Shown here: piece by piece, positions 44,450 through 55,129 of the stretch
How the letters are laid out: each line of letters starts with the position of its first letter
Numbering within the stretch: position 1 is the stretch's first letter
From: Catonia carolina
Lineage: Eukaryota; Arthropoda; Insecta; Hemiptera; Achilidae
Direction: 5' to 3'
DNA: 64,000 nucleotides
Assembly (NCBI GenBank): GCA_035578175.1
Contig: JAQMRL010000004.1
Span: forward strand, 75,741,901 to 75,805,900
The notes under the pieces: model-generated
Database searches by the model: none
Seen by the model: the letters and a program-made list of their open reading frames with translations, nothing else
Told to the model about the DNA's origin: nothing
Made by a program: the position numbers and the translations under genes

Positions 44450-44773
44450 TGTGCAAATGGTTTGTGAGTTCGGAACAGGCTTATGCCTAATCCTTGACAG
44501 TAATAAGAAGAATAAGAAGACTATTCATCCTATCTCAGAGGAGAGAGTGCACAATACAAATTTTTAATGAATTGATCATAAGAATGTTATAAAAAAATTG
44601 AAGATCTCAAATTCAATAATATAAATTTCCATCAAGTGGCAATAATATGTGAGTGCCAAAATTAAAGTCAGACAATTAACAAAATGATAGGATCGTTAGA
44701 ATTTTGTTCGTATTTTTCTCAAAACTATATTTTCGTTACTTAGCACCTTCATCCAATAAGCCCTTCAATTATC
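44450..44773. other. Region without recognised features
   Basis: No gene or repeat recognised. Confidence 0.4.
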
Positions 44774-44782
44774 AATAACCTA

Positions 44783-45774
44783 AAATATAAAAATCTGGTG
44801 TGAAATACTCACACAACTTTCTCTTGCCAATGCTAATAATTAACAATAATTCTAACATTAGTAATAAAACATTCGAAATAAGCAAAAAAATAACCTCTAA
44901 AAATATAACCTTATTTTAATAATGACTGGAAGACACAAAATTAAAATCAACCTCAGTTTGGCTTAAAAATACAGAAAATCACTCTTTCACGCTAAAATAG
45001 GCTCTGAAGAGAAAAATGCTTTAAATAAAAGTTGTAGATCTTTTAATTTTCTATCAATTTGATTATAAACACTTTTGTCATAAAATGAATACTAAGGCCG
45101 AAACCTTAAAAAAAATTGATTTTTCTCACGTTTTCGTGAGAAAAAAACAGAAAATCGCTAATTACCGCTAAACTAAGCGTTATACAAAAAAATGTTTGAA
45201 ATAAAAGTTGTAGGATTTTAAATTCTCTACATTTTCTGTTACCGGTATATAAATTTTTGCGCTGAAATGCACATTAAGGCCGCAATCTTAAAAAAACATT
45301 TTTTTACGTGAAAACAGCCTCACCAAGAATTTCACTAAACATGGCGCCTACCCTATCTTGTAGAGCATAAAAAATTTAACAAACCAGGCGATTTTTATAA
45401 AAATCGTAGAACCAGTTTTTGAGAAAATCGCAAAACGTGAAAAATTACACGAATAAACTACTACTTCCGGTTGACCGGTTTTGATGAAAATGTTCGTGTC
45501 GGGTCCGGTAAGGGTATGTAACTTAAGTTTCAAGTTTCAAGTTCGTACGATGTTCCGTTCTTTAGATATTTTGTACACACACACACACTCTCTCTCTCTC
45601 TCGCGCACACACGCGCGCACGCACGCACACGCGCGCATACCAATAGCTAAAAACATGTTTTTTGGGTTCAGGGGGTCTGAAAACGTATAGATCCGGTGAA
45701 AACTCGATTTCGAAAAATCGACATGAAAACAATACTTTCCTTCCTATATATTCATATAGGCAAGAGAAAGTAAA
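44783..45774 (-). repeat. R1 copy with target duplication
   Basis: Exact 9-bp duplication AATAACCTA (44774-44782 and 45775-45783). Hairpin end followed by 'aaatataaaaa' before the duplication. Mixed CA/TC/CG microsatellite at about 45573-45638. Confidence 0.82.
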
Positions 45775-45783
45775 AATAACCTA

Positions 45784-46480
45784 TTGGGTGTCAACCAGAA
45801 TCAAATTAAATTTACTACTTACCTAAATAATTATTTGGCCATCAGCTCGTCCATCCTCGCACCTTTCCCGACAATCACGACCGTTCAGTCACTAATTTTC
45901 AATCCGAATATTAACGCAAAATTAACAGTTATTTCACATTTAAACTCTCCCGCAATACTGTTCCACGGTCACTTAATAGAATGAAAAGCTTTCACTTAAA
46001 CTCGGTTTATCTTTAAATTCGAAATTTTCATAAACAGCGGCTACCGTAAATCGTAATTATACTGCTCGTGCTACATGTTTTACTGTTGGCGGCAAACAGA
46101 CAACTGCACTCTTACAAAAATGCGTCGGCCTACGTGTGTGTGTGTGTGTGAGTGTATACGTGCGTGTGTGTAGGCCTAGTCGAGCCAGGCGACCAGAAGG
46201 CAATATGCGGAGTGACTGTGTATCAGCGTTTTTAAGAAATGTTTACTTGATTTGTTCTCACAAATAATAAAACTACATTTTCTTATAAACTGCTTTCTTT
46301 TAAAATGAAATAAAATAATTAAATTGTATTTGTTTTAACCAAATTCCTTTAACTAAAACAGCTTTAATAAAATTAATGCCCCAATATTGTACACCCGGGG
46401 CCTACTTTAATTCGACACCCATGTCGCCTCTCCCAGGGGGGTGGTACAGTGGTACTCAACCAAAATTGTTCTCTTCTTTT
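45784..46480. other. Unassigned sequence
   Basis: Less A+T-rich than the surroundings, with a (TG)n tract (46135-46150). Frames of 66 and 83 residues exist, but nothing in them is recognisable. Confidence 0.35.
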
Positions 46481-46487
46481 TTTGGTT

Positions 46488-46545
46488 TAACGTCTGATTT
46501 TTCTGCAATTCAAATAGTCCTCGGTTCAAGCCTGACTTCTCACTG
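46488..46545 (-). repeat. SINE tail remnant (GCATTGGCGCAG family)
   Basis: 'ggtttaacgtctgatttttc' matches the complement of the family's GACGTTAAAC tail region. The head is missing. Confidence 0.45.
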
Positions 46546-46601
46546 TTTTATAAAATCAACTGTAACAATATTCTCCACTCAATATTCCTCTATATTACAG
46601 G

Positions 46602-47276
46602 TGATTTACCGTTCTCTTCCTCACTGAGTGGAAAAGTATGCTTATCAGTATCCCAGGTCCTCTGAAAAGCACCTACTTTCCACCCTGCAAATGACACCTT
46701 CACTTCATTCACCACAGGGTCTGGCTGTATAATGATGAAATTCATTACTCTCCAAGGAGATAACTCGGACTATAAAAAATACAGTTCATCCGTTCTTAGT
46801 TTGCTCCTACTGTCAACAAACAAAAGCCACCTACTACAGGGTACACGCTAGAATCTGCGACTTTACGGATGTCGTATTCCTATTAAGTTAACTATTTTTT
46901 AAATTATAAGTACTTAAAGTAATAAAAACATCAGTCATGATATGATGTAGGCCTAACAATTTCATTTAGAAAAATACTTTTAAAAGTATTTTGTATTTAA
47001 ATACTTTTGAAAGTATTTTGTTGTTACTTTTTAATAAGCGTGTACACATTTTGATATAATGCGCATGCTCAGTGACGTCATTATTTGTTTACATTAGGAG
47101 CAAACTAAGAGAGGCTGGACTATAGTGCCTTTTACATCTCTACTTCTGTTCTTATATGCTTCAGTCATGTAATTGGCTGACCATGCTGACAAGAAACAGA
47201 TCTATTTTTTGTAGCCCTGGAAGTAGCAGATCGAGTGCAAATAATTTAATACTCCACTTGCCTGTTATAGGTGCAT
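46602..47276 (-). repeat. R2 copy split by a MITE
   Basis: R2 sequence at 46602-46772 and 47123-47276. The MITE lies between them. The tail end is lost. Confidence 0.75.
46773..47122. mobile_element. TA-flanked MITE, copy 2
   Basis: Inverted relative to 44105-44445 and collinear with it over the whole length, including 'cagtcatgatatgatgtagg'. Inserted in R2, which dates it after that R2 copy. Confidence 0.75.
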
Positions 47277-47436
47277 TTGTTTATTTTTTCTTTGACGATG
47301 GTACAAGATCAATTAGGCAATTTTAGCGTGGCTCTCCATTGAGCGGCAACGAGATAAAAAATCTCTAGTACCGGAGGGAAATTGTGAAAAACCAGCTGGT
47401 GCCGGCTGAATATCTTTCAGAATAATATCAATGCGC

Positions 47437-47630
47437 CGGCCGCATTGGCGCAGTTGGTAACGTGCTCGCCTCTCATCATGCGGTCCTGGGTTCGAATCCC
47501 ACTCAGGCACGGCATATTTTCATACGTTACAAAAAATCATTTCATCCTCCATTGTACAATAGTTACACCCCAACGTCGTCACTAATGACCGTTGTAGTCG
47601 ATGCGACGTTAAATAAATGGATTAAAAAAA
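47437..47630 (+). repeat. tRNA-derived SINE (GCATTGGCGCAG family)
   Basis: A box TGGCGCAGTTGG and B box GGGTTCGAATCCC. A shortened body, tail 'gatgcgacgttaaataaatg' plus A-rich end. Confidence 0.8.
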
Positions 47631-48390
47631 ATCTTTCCGTTGTTGACGATACAAAATTATGTAAATAAAACTGACTTAACAAAGAAAGCAACGTTATAAA
47701 ACAAATATTATTTAAACATCGGTAAACTTCCTCACTGATATCCAAAATATAAAAGAGTTGCAAATCACAATAAATATTAAGAAAAGACAATACCAGAGCC
47801 CTGTAATTAAATAAAAATTACAGAACAAGAACATTGCGACATTTACTAGTAAAAAACTGGAAGTTCTTTATTTAATTATAATAAAAATATCTAGCTATTT
47901 TAAAATTTGTAGATGAAGTAGAACGAATGATTTTTTAATTTTATCTAAAAATGTCTATCATTTTTATTTGATATATTTTCGTTGGTAAAAGCGTAAGTAC
48001 GCGATGTAGAAGGCATTGATGGAGAGACATCTGTTTCTTGTTTATAGGAGTTTGTAAAGTTAGGTTACTGTACCGCTTGCTACAAATTTGAAATCAACAT
48101 AACCTCGTTTTTATTACATAAAATGTATAAAGTTTTGCTATTTACATTAAGTCTTCAGTTGTTATTACTAATTAAAGTAAGTTTTAATTCTCATTTTTCT
48201 TAGGTAGCATTAAAACGGCTAGTTGTTGGTTTACTGTGTTCGTAAATTGTGTACATAAATGTCTTATTAGATTTGGAAGGTTTCTTTAAAAAAATAATGC
48301 TGTTATTTAGAGTCTATTCATTTGTAATTATAAAGAAAGTGTTTATTGTGTTTGTGATGTGTTAATGTAAATGCTTTTGTCTCGTTACAG

Positions 48391-48543
48391 GATTAAATGT
48401 TTAACGTCATTAATAAATGTTATATTTTGAATCGTATTCCATTGAAATCAACTGAATTCATTTCGTCCATAAATCAGATCACATCATTTAGTAACATGCC
48501 AAAAAAGAATGCAAAAAGTACTACAGCTGGAGACAGTAAAACG
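48391..48543 (+). CDS. C15orf40: UPF0235 gene, first coding exon
   Basis: Acceptor CTCGTTACAG ends at 48390. Start codon 48397 (long form) or 48496 (MPKK form). Donor ACG|GTAATT at 48544. Ends in phase 0. Confidence 0.85.
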
Positions 48544-51500
48544 GTAATTAATATTTTCTATTAAAGTGAATTATGTATGTTTTTGCTTTACTTAAAATTT
48601 ATTAACTGCTTCTAATTTTCTTTAGATTTCAGTAAGGGTAATAAAGTATTTGAAGTCCTCTTCTTTATATGAATTTTTGTAGATTGTCTTAAAGAATGTA
48701 ATTTACTGATTCAACACAACAGTGTTTAGCAAAAATAATTTAACCTATAAGACGGTGGTTTCCAATTGAGTATTTCTTACCAAATTATTTTCATAAATTC
48801 GTATCCCTGGATTAGATTCTAGTCCAGAGACAATAATACAAAATCAAATTAAAATAATATGAGTATTATATTTTGTGGTACCATTTTGTGATTACATTTT
48901 ATCACTTACAATCTTAATAAAAAATACTTTTTAATGTAACTGCTTTCGTTAAATATATAAATTGATTGATTTAAATTATTTTTTTTCAGAAAGTTGATTC
49001 TGTTAAACGAGAAGCTATTGAATTAGATAAGGATGGAAATATATTAATTAACGTACATGCAAAACCAGGATCTAAAGAAAATATGATTCAAGGTAAATAT
49101 ATATATAGAAAATCTGTAATGAAGTGACTACAATTGTTCACCAGAGATGAGTCACGCATGTGGCTTGGAACAGGAGTACTGGTTCAGGTTAGGATGGTTG
49201 TGTTTAATAAACAATCTATTTGTATCATATACAGATGATCGTAAAGTTTATAATCTAACTATTTCATATAATGAATTAATATAATAATTTCACTAACCTT
49301 CTTTTTAAACTGTGTCACCTTTATTTTATTCCTACTTAGACGTGTTTCGGTGGATCCACCATCATCAGAGTAAATAAAAAATTGAAACTAAAAATTTTTT
49401 TCATTTATTTAAAATTTACAGAAGATGATACATCTTCAGTCACTTGTATAAAACTGATTTAAAATTAATTTATTTTAATTTATCCTTTCTCATATTTACT
49501 GTAGATAGCAGCAGCAGTCAATATCACTTCATCATTCCTAAATTTTATCTGTTCATTCAAAATGTCCTGCTTTTGCTCTTTTAAATATTTATAAATATGG
49601 AACATCTCATATTTTTCAATTTTATTTTTATTCTCTATATTACATTGTTCTATTATATTGAAATGTTCATCTATTTTACCAAATTTATGTTTTTCTTCTT
49701 TTATATGATTGGTATAGTTAGATATAATGTAGTCACATTTCAGTGCTTTTTTATGAAAAGAAGAAAAACATAAATTTGGTAAAATAGATGAACATTTCAA
49801 TATAATAGAACAATGTAATATAGAGAATAAAAATAAAATTGAAAAATATGAGATGTTCCATATTTATAAATATTTAAAAGAGCAAAAGCAGGACATTTTG
49901 AATGAACAGATAAAATTTAGGAATGATGAAGTGATATTGACTGCTGCTGCTATCTACAGTAAATATGAGAAGGGATAAATTAAAATAAAATAAATTAATT
50001 TTAAATCAGTTTTATACAAGTGACTGAAGATGTATCATCTTCTGTAAATTTTAAATAAATGAAAAAAAATTTTTGGTTTCAATTTTTTATTTACTCTGAT
50101 GATGGTGGATCCACCGAAACATGTGTAAGTAGGAATAAATTAAAGGTGACGCAGTTTAAAAAGAAGGTTAGTGAAATTATTATATTAATTCATTATATGA
50201 AATAGAAATATTTCAAACTGCAGGATGCATTATAAAGATTTATTTATAATCTAAATTTCTGTATTTGTCGGGATGACAGTTAAAATTGTAAACGATATCT
50301 TAGCATCATAGTATTAGAATCCATATTAAAGTAAAATGTTTTATAAGGCTGAAAACACGCTGCATCAGTCAAAACAGCCTGGGTATGTTCGGGACTGCCT
50401 GGAGCTGTTCGAAGCAAACCTAAGTAACCGGTTTAGTATAGAGTTAAGCGGGGAGCAAACACACTGGCAAGGCAAACGTTTTGTTTGCTCCATTCTGTTC
50501 CAGTCACACCCAGTCATTGCCTGGTGTTGTTTGTTGAATTGCGGTTTGCTGCAAACATTTTCAAGTAAAGGTACATACATCAACGCTTTTATTTTCTTTC
50601 AATTTTATTAAAGTTATAAACTTACATCTGTAATTGATATAAGTTATCAGCTCCAAGAACTAGATAAGGAGAAATTAACCAACGGTTGTTGTTGTTTAGG
50701 TCAACAGCCAAAAGGCTGGTTTGAACCTGTAGAGGTTTTACTAAGTAAAACGAGGAGTGAGGTGGTTTACCATTGCCTTCCTCACTGAGTGGAAAAATAC
50801 GCTTATCAGCATGCCAGGGCCCTCTGAAAAGCACATATTTTCCACTCTGTAAATGAGACCTTCACTTCATTCACCACAGGGTCTGGCTGTATAATGAAAT
50901 TCATTACGTTCAGCGGAGATAACTCTGATTAGTGTCTTTTACCTTTTACACCTCTACCTCTTCTGTTCTTAAATGATTCAGTCATTTAATTGGCTGACCA
51001 TGTGACAAGAAACAGAACTATTTTTTTAGCCCTGCAACTAACAGATTGAATGTAAATAATTTGACACTCCTGTCTGTTATGGGCAGTCATAAATAATAAC
51101 AACTTGTTAATTAATTGTAATAAGATTGGTTTATAAAAATAACTTAAAAGATTATTACTGGCCAAACAGTGCTTTATAATATTAAATATCGGTAGTCAAA
51201 ATACGTATTTCAAAGTAATCACAAGTCTTTCTTCCGGTAATATTGGTTGCTTGTGCAAGTTACACCATTGTTTTTGAAAACGAGTTCTACTTGACAAAAT
51301 AAAATTAAACGTTTTCAGAGTCATTCTCATGCATTTAAAAAACCCTATCTCTATCTTTTTTTTAATTGCGGAAAAAGATGATTATGCCGAACAATTTTCT
51401 GTTCTTATATAATGTCACTAACGGTATCGTCTTTAAAAGATGACAATTTTGTATAAGCGTTTTCCATTAGGAATATAATTCATCATCACTGCTGCTACTG

Positions 51501-54500
51501 GAACTAATGTTGAATACCGGCAACTGAATGAAGGTTAAGCGCGTAGTTACATGCTCCTACTCTGAGCGTTCACCTCTGTGAATCAGTACCTGGTACCAGC
51601 GTTCACTGTGCGCTTACCCTTAGTATGCATTTTACGACAAAAGTATGTATAATCAAAGTTTAGGAAATAAAAAAACTTACAACTTTTATTGTAGGCTTAA
51701 ACATTTTTCTCTACAGAGGTAATTACTAATTTTCCATATTACTTTCTCTTGCCTATATGAATATATAGGAAGGAAAGTATTGTTTTCATGTCGATTTTTA
51801 GAAATCGAGTTTTCACCGGATCTACACGTTTTCAGACCCCCTGAACCCAAAAAACATGTTTTTAGTGATTGGTCTGTGTGTGTATACAAAATATCTCAAG
51901 AACGGAACATCGTACGAACTTGAAACTTAAGTTACATACCACTACCGGACCTGACACAAACATTTTCATCAAAATCGGTCAACCGGAAGTAGTAGTTTAT
52001 TCGTGTAATTTTTAACTTTTTTGCGATTTTCTCAAAAACTGGTCCTACGATTTTTTTTAAAATCGCCTGGTTTATTGAATTTTTTATCCTCTACAAGATA
52101 GAGTAGGCGCCATGTTTGCTGAAATTCTTGGTGAGGCTGTTTTCACGTAAAAACATAGTTTTTTAAGATTACGGCTTTAATATGTATTATAACGCAAAAA
52201 TTTATATAATAATAGTTGTAGAGAATTTAAAATTCTACAACTTTTATTTCAAACATTTTTTTGTATAACGCTTAGTTTAGCGGTAATTAGCGATTTTCTG
52301 GTTTTTTCTCACAAAAACGTGTGAAAATCGATTTTTTAAAGATTTCGGCCTTAGTATGCATTTTTCGACAAAAGTATATATCATCAAATTTATAGTAATT
52401 TAAAAGATCTACAACTTTTATTTAAAGCATTTTTCTCTAGAGCCTAGTTGAGCGTGAAAGAGTGATTTTCCGTATTTTTAGGCCAAACTGATTGATTTTC
52501 ATTTTGCGTCTTTCATATATGATTAAAATTAGGTTATGTTTATTGAGGTTAGTTTTTTATTTATTTCTAATGTTTTATTACTAATGTCAGTTTTATTGTT
52601 AATTATTTGCACTGGGGCAAGAGAAAGTTGTGTGAGTGTTTCACACCAGATTTTTTTTTAAGTTCTAGAGATTGATTTTAATTTTGCGTTATTCACTCAT
52701 GATTAAACCACAGGTTATATTGGTCTTTTCCTACATTGGCAAGAGAAAGTGGTGTGAGTATTTTGCACTAGATTTTTTTAACAATTTTTAATACATTCTT
52801 TTCTTAAATATAATATAATATATATTCTTTTCTTATATATTTTTATATTCTTTTCGTATTAGGTGAAGTTGTTTTTCCGGATCAACCAAGATTAGATATT
52901 AAAATTTCAGCCAGAGCTGTTGAAGGGCAAGCAAATACTGAATTAGTTGAGTTCTTAGCTGATGTATTGGATGTTAGAAAAAGCGACTTGACTTTAGTAA
53001 GGGTACGTAAAAAAAATACTTGTATCATTTTTCAAATATGATAGTCAAAGCACCGTGCCAGAATGTAAAAAGTAAACAAAACAGTTACACGTAACTTTAC
53101 AACATTAATTCCCTGATCATTAATTTTACTTTTTCTTGTTCTATATGAATGTATAGGAAAGGAAAGTATTGTTTTCATGTTGATTTTTTGAAATCGAGTT
53201 TCACTGGAAATACATGTTTTCAGGCCTCCTGAACCCAAAAGTTTGTTTTTTAGTGATCAGTCCCTTTCTCTATACGAATAAAATTATCTCAAGAATGTAA
53301 TATCGTACGAAAATGAAACATGTAACTTTAGTTAGGTACTACTAGGGGACGTAACATGAAAATTTTCATCAAAATCTTTAGTAAAATTAAATGAAAATTG
53401 GTGTGTCACAGCAGATATCTTTCGTATGCCTTTGTCTAGTAAACTTCTTCAGAATACGAGGCCTTACCTGATGAAGATAACAATATAAGGACCCAATAAA
53501 CTGCGAAATAAATATTAATACCATGTTAAATAATTTTGTAACCCACCAGGTTGGTCTAGAGGTAAAATCGTCGCCAAAATCAGCTGTTTAACAGCTGATT
53601 TTCAGAGACGAAGGTTCCGGGTTCAAATCCTAGTAAAGATATAGGTGTCAGATGAACTAATGTCCCATAGCCGAGCGAGTGAGAGGGAGATATGTGGCAT
53701 AACTACGCATGCACTCAAAGGTCTTTACCGTAATAATCCAAATCTGAAAACATACTACAGTCGTTATCTTGCTTGTTAGTTTACTGGATGCATAAACGCT
53801 TGCTCACAACAATGAGTAAAATTAAAGACAATGTTATTGGAATGGCGCGTGTGGCTTGTGCGAGTGAGAGCGTTATGCATTCTCTCACTCCCACGGCTGA
53901 GGGACATTAGTCCATCTGAATATTGTAGTTACTTTTATACGGATTTGAATACTAGACAGTGGTTACCGGTGTACTTTGATGGTTCCGGTTCAATTAACCA
54001 TTCTCTCTCAGGAATGGTCGACCTGAGTCTGTTCAAGACTCAGATCAAACTAAAAAAAAACTATTTTCAGTATTTTAGTGTTAGAATGATTTCTTTTTTT
54101 TATGAACACAATAGAAATTCATTTTTAACAGGAAATTTTAATTTTTCTGTAACGTTGAAATTTTGGTCGGCAATGGCTGGCTTACGTCTGCAAGTTTTCG
54201 TAATAAGGGCTGGCACTTTTTGTACACCCTTATTCAAATTGAATGGCTCCAACTTTTAAATATTGCTTCAGCACTGAAAGGGTTAATAAAATAAAATTTC
54301 TAAAAATCTGATCCGGATAAACGAGGTTTAACTGTACTTTATAAGAGTTATGTACTTTACCGAGTTATTTGTCATAACAGCCAGCTACTACTACTACTCC
54401 TGGGCGCTACAGGCCGATGTGACCCTTGGCCTCCTCAACAAAGCCTCTCCAAATAATGGGATCTGCCGAGATCCCATTAGAGGTGTAAAAGACACGAGTC

Positions 54501-55009
54501 AGTCATCTTCTCTTAGAGTAATGAATTTCATTACACAGCCAGACCCTATAATGAATGAGGTGAAGGTGTCATTTACAGGATGGAAATTAGATGCTTTTCA
54601 GATGGCCTAGCATGCTGATAAGCATACTTTTCCACTCACTAAAGAACATAATTGTAAACCTCCACACTCGTTTTACGTAGTAAAGCGTCTAGAGGTTCAA
54701 ATCAGCCTTTTCGGCGGATGACCTAAACAACTGACATCTTATACTGTTTTTCAGTTTTTATAAATTAAAAAATAAATAAAACAAAAATGTTGATCTCTCA
54801 AGAAGTAATCAGGTTGATTCTGTATCAATTAGACGAGTAAAATACTTGGCCATTTTTGAGCTCATTGTGATCTATTTTCATTGTATTATTGGATTTTGTT
54901 ACAGGGAATGAAATGCAGAGAAAAGACTGTAAGTTTAAATAGTAACACAATTACATTAGAACAGGTAAAAGATAAAATTAAAAATGAAATATCTAAATCA
55001 AAAGGATAA
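48397..55009 (+). CDS. C15orf40: UPF0235 / DUF167 family protein (C15orf40 homologue), four coding exons
   Basis: Joined exons 48397-48543, 48990-49092, 52863-53002 and 54905-55009 give a 164-residue protein. All introns are GT-AG and phases agree (0, 1, 0). Residues 34 on begin MPKKNAKSTTAGDSK, the same opening as vertebrate C15orf40. Then follow ILINVHAKPGSKENMIQ, ISARAVEGQANTELVEFLA, LDVRKSDLTLVRGMKCREK and a Lys-rich end (KDKIKNEISKSKG), the full DUF167 core. An in-frame ATG 33 codons upstream of MPKK adds a Ser/Asn-rich, Asp-free leader, possibly mitochondrial. Vertebrate proteins also have a longer isoform with a leader ending before MPKK. The molecular function of the family is unknown. 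The first exon starts after an acceptor at 48390, so a non-coding exon lies upstream. The 3.8-kb and 1.9-kb introns are filled with repeats. A polyadenylation signal follows at 55020. Confidence 0.9.
48990..49092 (+). CDS. C15orf40: UPF0235 gene, second coding exon
   Basis: Acceptor TTTTTTTCAG ends at 48989. Encodes KVDSVKREAIELDKDG through KPGSKENMIQ. Donor CAAG|GTAAAT at 49093. Leaves one base for the next codon. Confidence 0.88.
49331..49374 (-). ncRNA. Hammerhead ribozyme motif, decayed
   Basis: Same core on the minus strand (UUUACU, CUGAUGA, GGUGGAUCCACC, GAAA), but stem III reads ACAC/GUCU with a mismatch, and stem I partly uses G-U pairs. Probably weak or dead. Confidence 0.5.
49480..49700 (-). 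pseudogene. Penelope-like element protein, C-terminal tail (left arm)
   Basis: The minus strand reads KFGKIDEHFNIIEQCNIENK, KIEKYEMFHIYKYLKEQ, DILNEQIKF and a stop after YSKYEKG. The pattern (E.f.IYK.LK...ILNEQ) is that of the C-terminus of Penelope-type GIY-YIG proteins. The upstream RT and nuclease domains are absent. Confidence 0.55.
49760..49978 (+). pseudogene. Penelope-like element protein, C-terminal tail (right arm)
   Basis: The right arm encodes the same peptide on the plus strand, ending at the TAA at 49976-49978. It is the mirror copy. Confidence 0.55.
50090..50133 (+). ncRNA. Hammerhead ribozyme, sense to the host gene
   Basis: Plus strand: UUUACU, CUGAUGA, U+GGUGGAUCCACC, GAAA, CAUGUG, UA, AGUAGG. 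Stem I is UUUACU/AGUAGG (two G-U pairs). Stem III ACAU/GUGU has one U-G pair. Predicted cut after A50127. As it lies in intron 2 on the coding strand, any activity would cut the intron. Confidence 0.6.
50251..50680. other. Unassigned intronic sequence
   Basis: Contains a 91-residue plus frame (50336-50611) without recognisable domains or splice context. I do not call it a gene. Confidence 0.35.
50686..51086 (-). repeat. R2 AAC-tailed retroposon, full length
   Basis: GTTGTTGTTG tail at the left and CCTGTCTGTTATGGGCAG at the right, all blocks in order. A flanking duplication was not clear. Lies in intron 2 of the UPF0235 gene. Confidence 0.82.
51087..51617. other. Intronic sequence without recognised features
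   Basis: A+T-rich. No repeat family recognised. Confidence 0.4.
51618..52782 (+). repeat. R1 cluster: fragment, full copy, extra 3' end
   Basis: An R1 internal fragment (51618-51737) precedes a nearly complete copy (51738-52662, short TG tract). A second R1 3' end (52680-52782, 'ggcaagagaaagtggtgtga') follows in the same orientation. The cluster abuts exon 3 of the UPF0235 gene, 80 bases upstream of its acceptor. Confidence 0.8.
52863..53002 (+). CDS. C15orf40: UPF0235 gene, third coding exon
   Basis: Acceptor TTCGTATTAG ends at 52862. Encodes the family core EVVFPDQPRLDIKISARAV and LADVLDVRKSDLTLVR. Donor AGG|GTACGT at 53003. Confidence 0.9.
53127..53385 (+). repeat. R1 fragment (element 5' part), diverged
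   Basis: Begins 'tactttttcttgttctatat' and ends near 'ttttcatcaaaatc'. No microsatellite. Confidence 0.7.
53547..54035 (+). repeat. Palindrome-head SINE split by a MITE
   Basis: Head at 53547-53641: GGTCTAGAGG, perfect CAGCTGTTTAACAGCTG palindrome, B box GGTTCAAATCC. Body at 53923-54035. Its 3' end is replaced by a truncated TTAA MITE. Confidence 0.8.
53642..53922. mobile_element. MITE inside the SINE
   Basis: Inverted ends around CAGATGAACTAATGTCCC and GGGACATTAGTCCATCTG, with further matching inward to 'gagtgagag'. About 280 bases, non-coding. Family not identified. Confidence 0.7.
54042..54282. repeat. Truncated TTAA MITE (same family as 7959-8522)
   Basis: Collinear with 8280-8522 ('gtaacgttgaaattttggtc', 'gggctggcactttttgtaca') and ends 'gcactgaaaggg' + TTAA (54283-54286). 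The left end is lost. Confidence 0.75.
54480..54735 (+). repeat. R2 partial copy
   Basis: R2 3' half ('gaggtgtaaaagacac' to 'gatgacctaaacaa'). Diverged and 5'-truncated. Close to the last exon of the UPF0235 gene. Confidence 0.75.
54905..55009 (+). CDS. C15orf40: UPF0235 gene, last coding exon
   Basis: Acceptor TTTGTTACAG ends at 54904. Encodes GMKCREKTVSLNSNTITL and the Lys-rich end, stop TAA at 55007-55009. Confidence 0.9.
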   Translation, partial: GMKCREKTVSLNSNTITLEQVKDKIKNEISKSKG

Positions 55010-55019
55010 TTTTGCATTC

Positions 55020-55025
55020 AATAAA
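55020..55025 (+). terminator. Polyadenylation signal of the UPF0235 gene
   Basis: AATAAA 11 bases after the stop codon. The 3' UTR would be very short. No other copy is as close. Confidence 0.7.
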
Positions 55026-55129
55026 TTACTTCATAATTTACTTGTCTATTTAGATTTATTTAAATACACCTAAAATTTAATGCACAGTTTTTTCATCAGA
55101 ATCAATTGCAGAAATTCCCAGTGCAAATC

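Larger units (their letters stand above)
49257..50250. mobile_element. ~950-bp near-perfect palindrome of Penelope-type terminal sequence
   Basis: Left arm (about 49257-49702) and right arm (about 49757-50210) are inverted copies around a ~50-base centre (about 49703-49756). Each arm, from outside in, carries 'ttcactaaccttctttttaa', a hammerhead motif, ~100 bases of 3' UTR-like sequence, and the C-terminal end of a Penelope-type protein. It lies in intron 2 of the UPF0235 gene. Transcribed, it would fold into a hairpin of about 430 bp. Confidence 0.75.

Noticed and set aside
50336..50611. 91-residue frame as a gene
   Set aside because: No domain, no splice context and no good start. It lies in an intron of the UPF0235 gene.
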